Under the pieces are notes generated by a model. That model made no database searches. It had not been told where the DNA came from and saw only the letters and a program-made list of their open reading frames with translations. A stretch of DNA of 64,000 nucleotides from Exobasidium rhododendri (lineage: Eukaryota; Basidiomycota; Exobasidiomycetes; Exobasidiales; Exobasidiaceae). The stretch spans positions 4,340,001-4,404,000 of the forward strand of contig CP110630.1 in assembly GCA_026210745.1 (NCBI GenBank), written 5' to 3'. Shown piece after piece: positions 31,374 through 42,583 of this stretch; within the stretch, counting starts at the first letter, position 1; the number at the start of each line of letters is the position of its first letter. A program made the translations under genes and the position numbers.

Positions 31374-34300
31374 ATGGGTGAGTACGCACCACCGTAGACG
31401 TATGCCATGGGGAGACTTACCGATACGATGATGTCCTCAAAGGTGTCCCCAAATTCTTTCGAACGATGTCGGAGCGATATCCGCTCATCAGTCAATTAAT
31501 TGAGGAGAATAAAGTGAGTAGGATGTTGTAGTCCGCGATTGCTCACGAACGCTCATCAACAACTCTAAACCCGTCAGATTCCCGAATTTGACAATCTTTA
31601 TCTGGACATGAATGGAATCGTGAGTCGCTTTTCCAGCTTTGATGATTTCTTTTTCCTCGTATTGATGAGCTGCTTGTTTTCCTTCCATTCGCAAAGATTC
31701 ATAATTGCTCACACCCGAACGACGGTGATGCACACTTTCGAATAAGCGAAGCGGATATGTTTCTAGCCATCTTCAGCTATATCGAGCATCTCTTTACCAA
31801 GATCAAACCGCAGAAGCTCTTCTTTTTGGCAGTGGACGGCGTTGCTCCTCGTGCCAAGATGAACCAACAGAGAAGTAGGCGATTCCGAACGGCGAAAGAG
31901 GCGCGAGAGATCAAGATGAAGGCAGAGAGAAGAGGCGAAGATTTGCCTGAAGAGGACGCCTTTGACTCCAATTGCATCACGCCCGGCACACCCTTTATGG
32001 CCAGACTATCGCAGCAATTGAAGTACTTTCTCGCGAAGAAGGTCACAGACGATGCACAGTGGCAGGGAATCGAAATTGTTCTTTCTAGTCACGAAGTACC
32101 TGGAGAAGGAGAGCACAAGATCATGGAGTACATTCGACTAGCAAAAGCTCAGCCAGATTACAACCCAAACGTTCGACATTGTCTGTATGGCCTAGATGCT
32201 GACTTAGTCATGTTGGGCCTGTTAAGTCATGATCCCCACTTTGCGCTGCTCCGTGAAGAGGTCAATTTCGGACCTTCGAGGAAGAAGAAGGGCGGCCTTG
32301 AATCGCAAAATTTCTTTCTTTTACATCTCTCCCTCTTCCGAGAGTATCTCGATCTGGAATTTCAAGAGTTGCGGTCGACTATCACCTTTGGGTATTCTCT
32401 AGAGAGAGTAATAGACGACTTTATCCTTCTCAACATCTTCGTCGGAAATGATTTCTTGCCGCATCTTCCGGGCATGCATATCAACGAGGGTGCGCTAAAT
32501 CGGCTCTTCGAGATCTACAAGAGGGTCATTCCAAAGGCAGGAGGATACATCAACGAAGACGGTAACTTGAACACGGCCAGACTAGCAATGATCCTCTCGG
32601 AACTGTCCCAATTTGAGCGAGAACATTTCGAGGAGGAATTTGCAGACGCCACCTGGTACAAGGGCAAGGAAGTCAAGTCGAAGCAAAAAGGAGGAAAAGC
32701 GAGTGCAAAGAGCAAGTCCAGGGCGGCCCTAACAATGACATCCTCTCAGAAGCTGATGTTCGAGAAGATCAAAGGTCTTGTGCAGAAGCAACAGTCACTA
32801 CACGCCAGTGCACCTCAGGAAATGTTCCTTGCAAACACACTGAATGCGAATGATCGCTCGTTCCTACTGACACTGGGTCGCGATCTAGGATTGGACGTCA
32901 ACTTTGACGAGTACGATCCCGAAGAAGATGCGCCTGCCATTTCCATCTCGACGGCCTCGGCTCTTGGTGCGAGTGAGGGAGAGGAGGAAGAGGACGAGAG
33001 CAAAGCTGCGATTCAGCGAGTCTTGACAAAGTACGACAAAGCAAAGACGGCAGAAGTGGGCGACGAGGATGACGACAACGGTGAAGACGGGGTGGATGAA
33101 GAAGAAGAATTCAATCAAAGACTAAAGGTAAAGATGGATCAGTGGAAAAGGACATACTATCGCGAAAAGATGGGACTCGATTACGACAATGAAGACGACA
33201 TGAAGACGCTTGCCTTCCGATACGTCGAAGGATTGCAATGGGTCTTGCACTATTACTACGACGGAGTCGCCTCTTGGGGATGGTTCTACGACTATCACTA
33301 TTCTCCCATGATCTCTGATCTCAAGCTCGTAGAAGACATGAAGTTTGACTTTCAGCTGGGCAAGCCTTTCCGGCCGTTTGATCAGTTGATGGGCGTTCTG
33401 CCTAGCTTGAGTAGCCAACACATCCCAGAAGCATATCGAGACCTGATGACAGATCCAGCCTCCTCCATCATCGACTTTTATCCACTCGAATTCGCCGCTG
33501 ATCTCAACGGCAAGAAGCAAGATTGGGAGGCCATTGTCAAGATTCCTTTCATCGACGAGAAGAGGCTACTGGAAGCCCTTGATAAACGTCAGGGTCGCTT
33601 GACCGCCGATGAAAAGGCGAGAAATGGATTTGGCAACAGTACAAAGCTGTCGTATGAAGCAGGACGAGACGACAATTTCACCTCTCCGTTGCCTGGCGTC
33701 TTTCCCGACATTGTACATTGCAAAGCAAAGATGGAAAACTTTCATTTGCCGATCCTCGATGGCTTACACCTAGTCAAAGGTCTGTGCGATGGTGCGGGCC
33801 TAGGTGTCAATGCTTTGGCAGGTTTTCCCAGCGTCAACACTCTCCCACACTATGGCAGATTAGGTCATCATGGCGTCAATGTTTTCCAGAGTGAAAGCAG
33901 GAACGAGAGTATCGTCATCAGTATTGAGAATACGTACGAGGACAGCAAGACGGAGGACGTTGCCAACAATCACATTGGTAGACGTACGTTTATCAGCTGG
34001 CCGTTCTTGCAAGAAGGCATCGTAACTGGCGTGTCGGATGAACTGTTCAAGTATGAAGCTCAGTTCGGCAAGAATGGAGAGCAGAGTATCGTCAAGAATC
34101 CTCATCACCCAGGGATGGTGGGAGAGTGGAAGAGGAAGGCGTCAAAGATCGAGCACTTTTACAGCAAGCGATGCGGTGTCTTGATTGGGGATGTCGATAT
34201 TCTACTGCATGTTCGACCGTTGACGGGACTCAAGCGAATGGAAGATGGAAGCTTCCTCAAGGACTACGAAGAGGACAATCGCAATGAAGTAGAGCAGGCC

Positions 34301-35869
34301 ATTCAGGTGTCTGTCCCTCATGTCATCAATGAGGACGGTCGATACACGGAGCGACCACCTCTTCCCTTACCAAGCGAGTTTCCTGAAAAGTCCAAGGTGT
34401 TCTACCTTGGCGAACATGCGTACGGCAGCCCGGCCAGTATCATTGCCATCTCTCAGAAGCAGATTGCCATTCAGCTCATCTCGCTAGGCAACCTAGGCAA
34501 AGAAGTATCTATGCTTCGATCGATTGTTGCCAATCCAAAGACGGAACGTTACTTTTCCTCTCATCAGATCTGCAAGAGGCTCGGCGTGAGCGGATTGGCG
34601 TTGAGCAAGATCACCAGTAGCATGATGATCGACATGGACGGACCGCGCACCAACATCGGCCTAAATTTGAAGTTTGAGGCAAAAGGGCAGAAGGTCCTGG
34701 GCTACAGTGAAAAGGGCGCATACGGGTGGGAATTTAGCGTAAAGGCGATCGATCTGCTGCAGGAGTACAAGACAAAGTTTCCAGAAGTGTTCCAGACACT
34801 GATGGACCGACCACGAGACGACATCCGCGAAATCAGTCAAATATTTGCTGATCAATCGACCAGACGTGCGAGGATGGTCGATCTGAAGGATTGGATCAAA
34901 GCAAAGGGCGTCCGTGATCTTGAAGCAGTTCCTCTCTTTGCAGAACAATTGAGTCAAGGCACAGTTGACGAAATTGAAAAGTGCATCACCCAATCTACCT
35001 CTCGCTACACCATTCGCCGAGTGATGCTGCGTGGGATTCCCAGATCCGCACTACTGAAACCTGCTCATGCGCCTTACAAGCTTACTGGGCAACACTTTGC
35101 GCTGGGTGATCGAGTCGTCTGCGTGGCTGACACAGGAATGGTGCCACTAGCTACGCGAGGAGTAGTCGTGGGCATCAACTCGAGCAACCTCGATGTAGTC
35201 TTTGATGCACCATTTCTTGCTGGTACGACATTGGATGGGCGGTGTAGCGCATACAAAGGGGGAGTTGTTGGGTTTGCTTCTGTCTTGAACCTGTCCCAAC
35301 CTCAGTTTACCTGTACAGAAGGAGGCGCTTCGACCGATGCAGCAGCCACGACAAGTGGAGATACCCCAACAGCGCCCACTACTTTCACTTCAGCTCTGGA
35401 GAGGACGCTCTTGAATGGAAACGGACATGGTGCACCAGCAACGTCGCAACGGAAAGGCGTGAGCAACGGACGGGGAGGAGGTAATGCTGCTGCTGCTGCT
35501 GCTTCTTCTCCTTCTCATCCGAAAACCTACCGACCTCCAAACGCCTTGTCGTCTGGTGCATCTAGGGGAGGATCCACCACTGCTCGACCATATGGCGCTG
35601 ACTTCAGTGTTCTCAAGAGAGGGGAGAATGGCGTTGGCAATGGTAGAAAGACTGACGCCAGCGTGCCCTTTTCACATGTCACCAGTGGGCGAGCGAGACC
35701 TGCCGGCAACAAGCAAGATACATCGAATTCGATCAATCCTCACTTGGCAGCATTGAGTATTGGAGGTGATGCAGGAGCGGGGAGGGGAGGCAGCACAGCA
35801 GGCCGTGGTGGTGCTCTGCGAGGAGGACAAAGAGGCGGTTTCACTAGGTCCACAACAAACGGGCAGTAG
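31374..35869 (+). CDS. XRN1: 5'-3' exoribonuclease 1 (cytoplasmic)
   Basis: Exons 31374-31377, 31443-31513, 31578-31619 and 31697-35869 join to 1429 residues. The first coding exon is only ATGG. The joined N-terminus reads MGVPKFFRTMSERYPLISQL, then IPEFDNLYLDMNGI and IHNCSHPNDG, the start of every Xrn1. The nuclease core continues with FFLAVDGVAPRAKMNQQRSRR, GTPFMARLSQQLKYF, VPGEGEHKIMEYIR and GLDADLVMLGLLSHDPHF, giving the acidic metal ligands. C-terminal Xrn1 domains follow (about residues 650-1180), then a low-complexity Gly/Arg/Ser tail with an alanine run encoded by GCT repeats at 35484. It degrades decapped mRNA in the cytoplasm. An acidic insertion lies near residue 400-450. Fungal Xrn1 usually has 1300-1530 residues. 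The cytoplasmic form is chosen over Rat1 because the zinc-knuckle of Rat1 is absent. Confidence 0.96.
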
Positions 35870-36461
35870 ACACTGCTTGCTCTCCTTTAATGGCCGTTTT
35901 GCCCTTTCTCCTGCTCTTTGTGCGTGATCCCTTTCGCCATCCTTCATGATCATTTAACCTGGGGCAGTAGTGTAGTGCAAATGAATAGTATACTGCTTCG
36001 GTCCACTACTGGGTGATTGTGGAGTGATAGTAAAAGTACAAGTTGTGCGTGCGACGGTGAATATGCGGACAAGGACCTACGAGATAAGGATGGCTCCACT
36101 GCTCTCGGTGATAATTGAGGGTGAAGAGTGGGAAGGAAGGGAGGATGATCTAGTAGAGGCATTGAAGAATCCGAGTCGACATGTCGTCGTCGAGGAGGAG
36201 TGATTGATTTATGAGACGTGATGAAGAACGTAAGCGCAATGAGGAGAGTGGAGACTTTGCTTGAAGTGGCTAGAGGGGGGACGCGCAGGAAGCTGAGCGG
36301 TGTCTGACGTATACAAGAGAGACACAAGTAAAGACGAGCAAGAAGGTACGAAAGACTGCACGATATCCGACGGTGACAGTCGCTTGCTCATAAGCGTGTT
36401 CGGTCGCTGCTGTTGCGAATGCGGTTGCGGATGCTAGCCTGTGAGAGAAAGATCAAGTGTT
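35870..36461. other. convergent spacer XRN1 / ADA2
   Basis: 592 nt between two converging stop codons. Only weak open frames on the minus strand (for example 35950-36327) are present, without known motifs. No RNA gene was recognised. Confidence 0.5.
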
Positions 36462-38804
36462 TTATTCTTCTTCTTCGTCGTCATCGTCGACCTCGCCGGC
36501 ATTGATGGGGGAGGACGATATGGGTGATTGGGCCAGTGTCGTTGACGCTGATGCTGCCTTTGACTCGGAAAAGTTGGCAGACAGTGGAAGTGTCTTGGAT
36601 GAGTGGGAGGGTCCTGCTTGATTTAACAGTGAGGATGAGGAGGATGCTGTGTTCTTTTCTTCGTTTAGATCAGGTGGAGCTCCTGAGCCGTCCCACCCAT
36701 CCCTGATTCTTGCTGCTGCTCGTAAGTAGCCTTCTGACTTCAACAAGTCATACACCTTTCCTTGCTTATTCACATCCATCTTGCGCAACTCTCTTGCTCC
36801 TCTTCGTGATAGGTTGCCCTCTCTTCTAGCAAAGGCAACGACGATATCTCTCTTCATTTCCATGTAATCCCTTGGAGTGATTCTGATCGTAGAGCACAAT
36901 TCTTTCTCGGCTTGCGTGAGTAGGTGAAGGCCGGGCATTTGAGCCAGTTCAAGTGGCTTTGGTGGTTTCCGTTGCGCCTTCTTCACGTCGGCCCCTTGAA
37001 GTCTGCTGCTCCCAGTCGCTCTGTTGGAAGAGTTGGCAGCAGCAGCAGCAGCAGTAGCAGCTGTCGATGCTGAGGTACCTGGAAGGGACTCGACCTCATC
37101 AATACTGATCGACATGCTGGTATCTCTCGCATTCCGAGCAGACACTGATCTTGGTAGAGATCCACCTAGAGGAAAGACCGCCAGACCACCTTCGGTTGCT
37201 ACTAGTGCTTTTCGACTTCTCTCGGCTTGCTCGCTTTCGAATTTGGGAACGTCGACCAGATTTGTGATGCCGGCTCTTCTATACATTTGCAGCTGAGCGA
37301 CCGCTCTTCGAAGCGAGTCTTCAAAGCAAAGTCCGTTGAAGAAGTCTTCAAAGTCAGAAGCCGTTTGCATTTGTGCAAAATGCTTTATTCGATTCAAAAT
37401 TTCCTTTTCTTCCTTTGATCTTTTGCGTTCGGCAGCCATGTTCCTCTTGTGATCGACTATGTTCCTATCGAAGACGAATTCTTTCTTCCTCGTTCTTCGA
37501 TCTAGCCTCTCATTGTAAACTTCAAGGACGCACAGCTTGAGCGACAAGTCCGATTCATCTTCGTCCCAATCGGGTGCTTGATCGTCGATGTCGTTTGCAT
37601 TCGCTTGCGTGTTTTGAGTGACGGCATAGTTTGTCGATTGTGCATCTGTTGCCGTTCCCACTTCGTTACTGTCCCCCATTTGAGTATCGTCGCCGTCAAA
37701 TGTCGAGATGTCCATCTGACTTGGCTCTTCCACATCTCCATCCTCCTCCTCTTCCTCGTCATTATCGTCATCCTCCACTTCCTTGTCACCTTCTTCGTCC
37801 TCTTCTGCTCCTTCTCCCTCGCTCTCTTCCTTGTCTCCTTCCTTTCCCTTGGCGCTCTTGTCTGTCTTGTTAGCTCCGCGACTGCCAATGCTGGGTCCAC
37901 CTCTCGCACTAGCTTCCATACGGCTCTTTCCCTGCTCTGCTCTCCCACCAAGCGCGTCGTATTCGCTGAGGATCTTTTCGCCTCCGTACTGGTAAACTTT
38001 GCCAAATTCCATGTCCTTTATCTGATGTTCGGCTTCGTTGTCGTATTCTGATTCAAATTCTAATCTCCCCGGCATGTAACCGTGTATTTCACTTTGCAAC
38101 GTAGGAGCACTGACAAGAGGTTTCGGCGGCACCGGCTTCACAGTATTGCCTTGGCTGTCTTTTGCTTGACTAGATACGACACTAAAAGCTGCTTGTTCTT
38201 TCCGCATATTGTCGATTCGTTGCCTCTTTATTTTCTGAAATTCTTCCGCATCCACACTCGGCCTGAAGTGCTTGTTGGGGCCGATGATTGGTAGCTGCTG
38301 TTTCTTAGCTTCTGCTGGATCGCGGGTAGCTAGAAACGCTCTGACGGCATCCTCTGCCTTAGCATCACCCTCCATCGTACCGTCTCTACCCTCGATAAAG
38401 ACTTTGAAGTAGTGATCTTCTGTCTCCTCCTTCGTCCTGTTGCCTATGTGATCAGCGATATCTGCCCAATTGCCTAGACCATAGATGATAGCTCCTTCGA
38501 TCAAAAGCAATTCTTCGTCTGCACCCCACCCATCGCAAAATATCGGGTAGGCATGCTGTTCTACTACTCGATAGTCATGGTAGGCTTTGTGTGAACTCGA
38601 TTCTGCTCCTTCCAAGAAACAAAAGCAGCAAAGATCATAGGTATCTTGCGCATCCGGATGATTCTCGCAAGAAGCACATGAAACTCGGACTGTGCTGGAA
38701 ATGTCGAGTCCACATACATCGCAATGGTATTGAACTCCAGAAGCAGCGGCAGACTTATCATCTGCCTTTGCCACTGGTTTATTCTTCCTGCGACTGACCG
38801 TCAT
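36462..38804 (-). CDS. ADA2: SAGA/ADA complex transcriptional adaptor ADA2
   Basis: A single exon of 780 residues. Near residue 26 a ZZ zinc finger begins (YHCDVCGLDISSTVRVSCAS, then CCFCFLEG). The SANT domain follows (GWGADEELLLIEGAIIYGLG, NWADIADHIG, then RTKEETEDHYFKVFI). A long acidic, Ser-rich linker is next, with an FVFDRN and 'RKKEFVFDRNIVDHKRNM' segment characteristic of Ada2. Towards the C-terminus is the SWIRM domain (LCSTIRITPRDYMEMKRDIV to KMDVNKQGKVYDLLKSEGYL). Ada2 bridges the Gcn5 acetyltransferase to activators in the nucleus. It is longer than yeast Ada2 (434), mainly through the linker and a Ser/Ala-rich stretch with a run of alanines from GCT/GCA repeats near 37037. The tail is DDDDEEEE-like. 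Confidence 0.95.
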   Translation of the reverse strand: MTVSRRKNKPVAKADDKSAAASGVQYHCDVCGLDISSTVRVSCASCENHPDAQDTYDLCCFCFLEGAESSSHKAYHDYRVVEQHAYPIFCDGWGADEELLLIEGAIIYGLGNWADIADHIGNRTKEETEDHYFKVFIEGRDGTMEGDAKAEDAVRAFLATRDPAEAKKQQLPIIGPNKHFRPSVDAEEFQKIKRQRIDNMRKEQAAFSVVSSQAKDSQGNTVKPVPPKPLVSAPTLQSEIHGYMPGRLEFESEYDNEAEHQIKDMEFGKVYQYGGEKILSEYDALGGRAEQGKSRMEASARGGPSIGSRGANKTDKSAKGKEGDKEESEGEGAEEDEEGDKEVEDDDNDEEEEEDGDVEEPSQMDISTFDGDDTQMGDSNEVGTATDAQSTNYAVTQNTQANANDIDDQAPDWDEDESDLSLKLCVLEVYNERLDRRTRKKEFVFDRNIVDHKRNMAAERKRSKEEKEILNRIKHFAQMQTASDFEDFFNGLCFEDSLRRAVAQLQMYRRAGITNLVDVPKFESEQAERSRKALVATEGGLAVFPLGGSLPRSVSARNARDTSMSISIDEVESLPGTSASTAATAAAAAANSSNRATGSSRLQGADVKKAQRKPPKPLELAQMPGLHLLTQAEKELCSTIRITPRDYMEMKRDIVVAFARREGNLSRRGARELRKMDVNKQGKVYDLLKSEGYLRAAARIRDGWDGSGAPPDLNEEKNTASSSSSLLNQAGPSHSSKTLPLSANFSESKAASASTTLAQSPISSSPINAGEVDDDDEEEE

Positions 38805-39404
38805 GGCTTTCCATGTGCTGAATCAATGGCTGAGTCAATGATCGAGCCGATGGATGTATCTGCTCTGCACTTCGGCTTAGTCAGGCTGTAGGAAAGAGCT
38901 GCAAAAGCCGCCTTCTCGTGTGTGGTAGGTGCTGGGTGGGATTTTCGTTCACGTCCTCGAAAAAGATGATGCGGTAAGTCGAAGCAGCTCTCGAATGGGG
39001 CAATGATTTGATAGAGTCGTGTGGATGGAAAGAGGCTATCACCTAAGCGAGAGACCGACCACGAGTGTCCATCTCCCAGTCTAAATCTGCGTATGCATGG
39101 AGGTCTCAGTAAGTGAGGGTATTAAAATTAGAGCTTAAAGGGGAGACCAATTTACCGCACTTCCAATCTCCGCATAATAAAGAACAGGCACGTGATGTAC
39201 GACTCGCGACTTTTTGGGAGAGTGGGAGCCTTCCAGGTAGCGTTCGCTCGTATTTAAAGCAGCATTCGCATACACCGGTTCAGAAGCATCGCTCAGCCAC
39301 GCCACCTCGAGATCTGAAAGGGAAGGTCGTCAGTCGATAGAGGGAGAGAGTAGAGTGAGAAGACATACTTTGACCGCTGAATCGAGTAATAGAGACTATA
39401 AAGT
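38805..39404. promoter_or_regulatory. divergent promoter region of ADA2 (minus) and U2AF1 (plus)
   Basis: 600 nt between divergent start codons. A/T-rich patches at about 39120-39135 (TTAAAATTAGAGCTTAAA) and at 39252-39260 (TATTTAAAG) could be core promoter elements for U2AF1. No coding potential was recognised. Confidence 0.45.
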
Positions 39405-40410
39405 ATGGCGTCATATCTTGGTAGGTAGAGAGTGCCTTCGCCTTTCACTTATTCTGTGATGCTGACCCTTCTTCTTCTGCAGCCTCTATCTACGGCACTG
39501 AGCAAGACAAAGTTAATTGCTCCTTTTACTTCAAGGTAGGCCTGTATTGTACAACTCGACTCGTTCAGCGATCCCTCATTCTCACTGACGGCCCCCATTT
39601 CCCCCTTCACTATCTTTTTCTACATATTTCACACTCGTCTCCAAAAGATTGGAGCTTGCCGGCATGGAGATCGATGCTCTCGAAAGCATACGAAGCCACC
39701 ATTTTCGCAAACAATTCTAGTCTCCAACGTCTATCAAAATCCTAGATATGCCGATCCAGATTGCAAACTTACCGACGACGAATTACAAGCTCAATTTGAT
39801 GACTTCTTCGAAGATTTCTTTGTAGAATTAGTCAAGTTCGGGACGGTGGTAGAGATGCATGTTTGTGACAACGTAGGGGAGCACCTAATTGGGAATGTGT
39901 ACGCACGGTACGAATGGGAAGAGGAGGCGCAGAGAGCGGTAGATGCACTCAATGATCGATGGTACAACAGTGAGTCGGGCTACTCATGGCAATCTTCCTT
40001 CCTGGGTTGACTTTCCAGCTCTTTCTTACCTTCTCTGTCTCCGCGCAGGTCGGCCACTCTTTGCTGAGCTTTCACCTGTCACTGATTTTCGTGAAGCTTG
40101 CTGCAGGCAGCACGAGACCAACGAGTGTCAGAGGGGCGGATTCTGCAACTTTATGCATGTCCGACCGCCAAACGGCAGACTGGTACGAGCGTTGAACCAC
40201 GAACAAGCAGTGGAGATACGGGAAAGGAAACGGAAGGAGAAGGATGCAAAGAAGGAAAAGCCAACGGGTGGATGGAAAGAAGAAATTGGTACGGCAGACG
40301 GTGGGGATTGGAAGAAGGGGAGCAGTGGAGGTGATTGGAGGACAGGAGAAAGTGGTGGAGAATGGAACGACGTTGGACGAAGAAGCCAATCACCACCTCC
40401 AAGAAAATGA
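39405..40410 (+). CDS. splicing factor U2AF small subunit (U2AF35/U2AF23)
   Basis: Exons 39405-39420, 39483-39535, 39648-39969 and 40049-40410 join to 250 residues. The product starts [20 protein letters not shown], then [17 protein letters not shown] (first CCCH zinc finger), [14 protein letters not shown], the UHM/RRM-like domain with [20 protein letters not shown], and the second finger [20 protein letters not shown]. The tail is a Gly/Trp/Ser-rich stretch (about 60 residues) ending [10 protein letters not shown], in place of the RS domain. It recognises the AG of 3' splice sites together with U2AF65 in the nucleus. The usual length is 216-240. The first coding exon is 16 nt. This factor reads the acceptors on which the many introns in the window depend. 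Confidence 0.95.
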
Positions 40411-40706
40411 ATGGTGTTTCCCAGATGCTAATGATACCTACCACTCTCTTGTATTCTCACGCCGTCTCCTCAAAAGCCTATTCAGGGCAAATATTTGTAT
40501 GTTCAACATGCTGCCTTCCAAGGGTGAGAAGGGTCCTGGAAGGATCTATGCATGGTCATTCGTGGTGGAGACTCGGCTTCCTCTTCACACAAGATGTTTC
40601 TGGTGTATGAGAGAGAACAATGGACGTGTACAAATACAAAGATAGTGTTCACGATGCTGGCGGAGATCAGGAGCATGCTGCGTAAAGGGTCTATAGCCGC
40701 TCTGCT

Positions 40707-42347
40707 TTACTTGACCCGTGTGATGACTTGTTGATTGAGATTGGAAAGCGCATCCCTTGCCTCGCTTGGTGGCAACTTAGACAGGGCATCATGCGCTAAT
40801 TGAGCATGATGACGAGCCAAGACTCTCGTCTTCTCCAGTCCATTTGACCTTCGCACGATTCCTAATGCTTTTTCCACATCTCCCTCCCCCTCAAATTTCC
40901 TCTTCACCATCTCCCCCAGCCCCTCTGAAGGAAATTCTTGCCATGCATACAAAATTGGGGCAGTGGCTAATCCGAGGCGTAGGTCAGCTCCTCCAGATGG
41001 CTTTCCAAACGCAGCCGAGGTCGATTGAAAGTCTAGCAAGTCATCGACCAGCTGAAAAGCAATACCGAGATTCCTTCCGTAGCTATACGCAGCATCTCGA
41101 ATTATCTGGCTACTCGCCTCAATCTCTGAGCCGAACTTTCCGTCTGCAATATCGTTGGAGCCGAATCCTCCTAAGATCGTAGCAGCCCTGGCTGACTTCC
41201 CTATCAGCGCAGCCGTCTTGAGGTATGTCTTTTGTAGGTAGTGCTCAAAGACATCCGAGGAGGGTCCCTCGGAAGACATTGCATTCTGCTCCGCCGATGG
41301 AAGATCCTCTGCTGTCCAGAACGAACTGAAGGCACTCTTTTGTGATGAGATTGCTGTACCGTTGCTAGCATTTTGCGACCGAAGCTGCATTACTTCACCT
41401 TCAACAAGATTAGCGATCACAGTCGCCAGTAATTCCACTACCTCATTGTTGCGCAATCTAGCCAAGGCGACACTCGCTCGACCCAAAAGAAAGTCACCGC
41501 CTAAGATGCTAAGCTTATTGCCAAAAGCAGCAGGAGCAGACGGTTGCCCTCGTCGCAAAGAGGAGGCATCAATGACATCGTCGTGGAGTAGGGAGGCGAC
41601 ATGAATCATTTCCGTTATCTCTGCCAGTCGTCTTTGCGTTGGCAAGATCTTTACTTCTTTCGTATTGTTTTTGGTCAAGATGTGCAAGTCGATATTGGCT
41701 GAAGATGTCGGCGAGCCGGTCATGCTTTGCTGACCTTCAATACTCTCCATATGTGGATTAAAGTCATTGAGCACCTCTCGAGGGCTAAGAGGCTCATTGA
41801 TACCCATTTCATGTTCAATCTCGACGGTTTGGTCATCACGTCTCCTTGCCTCTGTCTTTGCTCTCGCTTGTAGCTCTGGCCAAAGTGGACTGATGCCATT
41901 CGTAGCTCTTGCCATCAGCAATACTATCAGTGGTCGAATGTGTTTCCCTTCTGCTTGAAAGTAGTACTTGGCTATTGAGTCTAAGGAGGGATGGCCGCTG
42001 CCCAGTAAAGTCGAGACGTTGGACCGCAATGAGGACATTTCTTTCCCCACTAGTTCCAGAGGATCACGTATAATTGGCGGTGGTGTACTGGCCTTAGGAG
42101 AACCGAAAGGTGGCAATGGCAGTGAAGCGTCGGATTCCATCTTCGAAGGAGGTATAGGATCATCGCTACCAACTAAGTGCTTGGCAGAGTCGATCACAGC
42201 GGACCAGGTACTTTGCGGTCTGCTCGTCGCAGATAGGCGGCGTGGCGCTCTACATTGCGTAATCCGACTTGGACCAGCTAAGGATGATAGTCGAGACGCA
42301 TTTAGCCTACTAGACGCTCCTATCGACAGTCTCATTGGCATGGACAT
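40707..42347 (-). CDS. COQ1: polyprenyl diphosphate synthase for ubiquinone (COQ1)
   Basis: A single exon of 546 residues from the ATG at 42347 (two codons further upstream rely on a GTG). The first 50 residues are Ser/Arg/Ala-rich (RLNASRLSSLAGPSR), a mitochondrial presequence. It has GKHIRPLIVLLMA, the first aspartate-rich motif LLHDDVIDASSLRRG (near residue 253), LGGDFLLGRASVALA and the second motif QLVDDLLDFQST (near residue 431), followed by FGKPSGGADLRLG. These are the substrate- and Mg-binding sites of trans-long-chain prenyl diphosphate synthases. It makes the side chain of ubiquinone in mitochondria, which feeds complex I, three of whose subunits are in the window. Insertions of about 40 and 30 residues between motifs make it longer than yeast Coq1 (473). 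It starts 237 nt from the divergent VPS16 ATG. Confidence 0.94.
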   Translation of the reverse strand: MSMPMRLSIGASSRLNASRLSSLAGPSRITQCRAPRRLSATSRPQSTWSAVIDSAKHLVGSDDPIPPSKMESDASLPLPPFGSPKASTPPPIIRDPLELVGKEMSSLRSNVSTLLGSGHPSLDSIAKYYFQAEGKHIRPLIVLLMARATNGISPLWPELQARAKTEARRRDDQTVEIEHEMGINEPLSPREVLNDFNPHMESIEGQQSMTGSPTSSANIDLHILTKNNTKEVKILPTQRRLAEITEMIHVASLLHDDVIDASSLRRGQPSAPAAFGNKLSILGGDFLLGRASVALARLRNNEVVELLATVIANLVEGEVMQLRSQNASNGTAISSQKSAFSSFWTAEDLPSAEQNAMSSEGPSSDVFEHYLQKTYLKTAALIGKSARAATILGGFGSNDIADGKFGSEIEASSQIIRDAAYSYGRNLGIAFQLVDDLLDFQSTSAAFGKPSGGADLRLGLATAPILYAWQEFPSEGLGEMVKRKFEGEGDVEKALGIVRRSNGLEKTRVLARHHAQLAHDALSKLPPSEARDALSNLNQQVITRVK

Positions 42348-42583
42348 GGTCACCGAAGGTAGCTTTGAGGTGTGTAATCTACCAAAAAAGTAAACTGGAA
42401 CTTCCCAAGCCTAGGAAGCTTCTGGTCATAGTGTCAAAAATGAACCCGCTTGGTAAGCCAACTCTAGTCAGAACGTGTCGTACAGGGCACGGTGTGGGCC
42501 GTGCACAAGCAGCCGTAAAAGCGCCGCCGCCCTCTCCTTCAGCTCGCGAGTGGTGTCTCCATCACTTGACTGCAGCGGGGTCA

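Noticed and set aside
37578-38051. 157-codon plus-strand frame with apparent hydrophobic stretches
   Set aside because: Antisense to the acidic linker of ADA2; GAR codons read backwards as YTC give Leu/Phe, so the hydrophobicity is an artefact.
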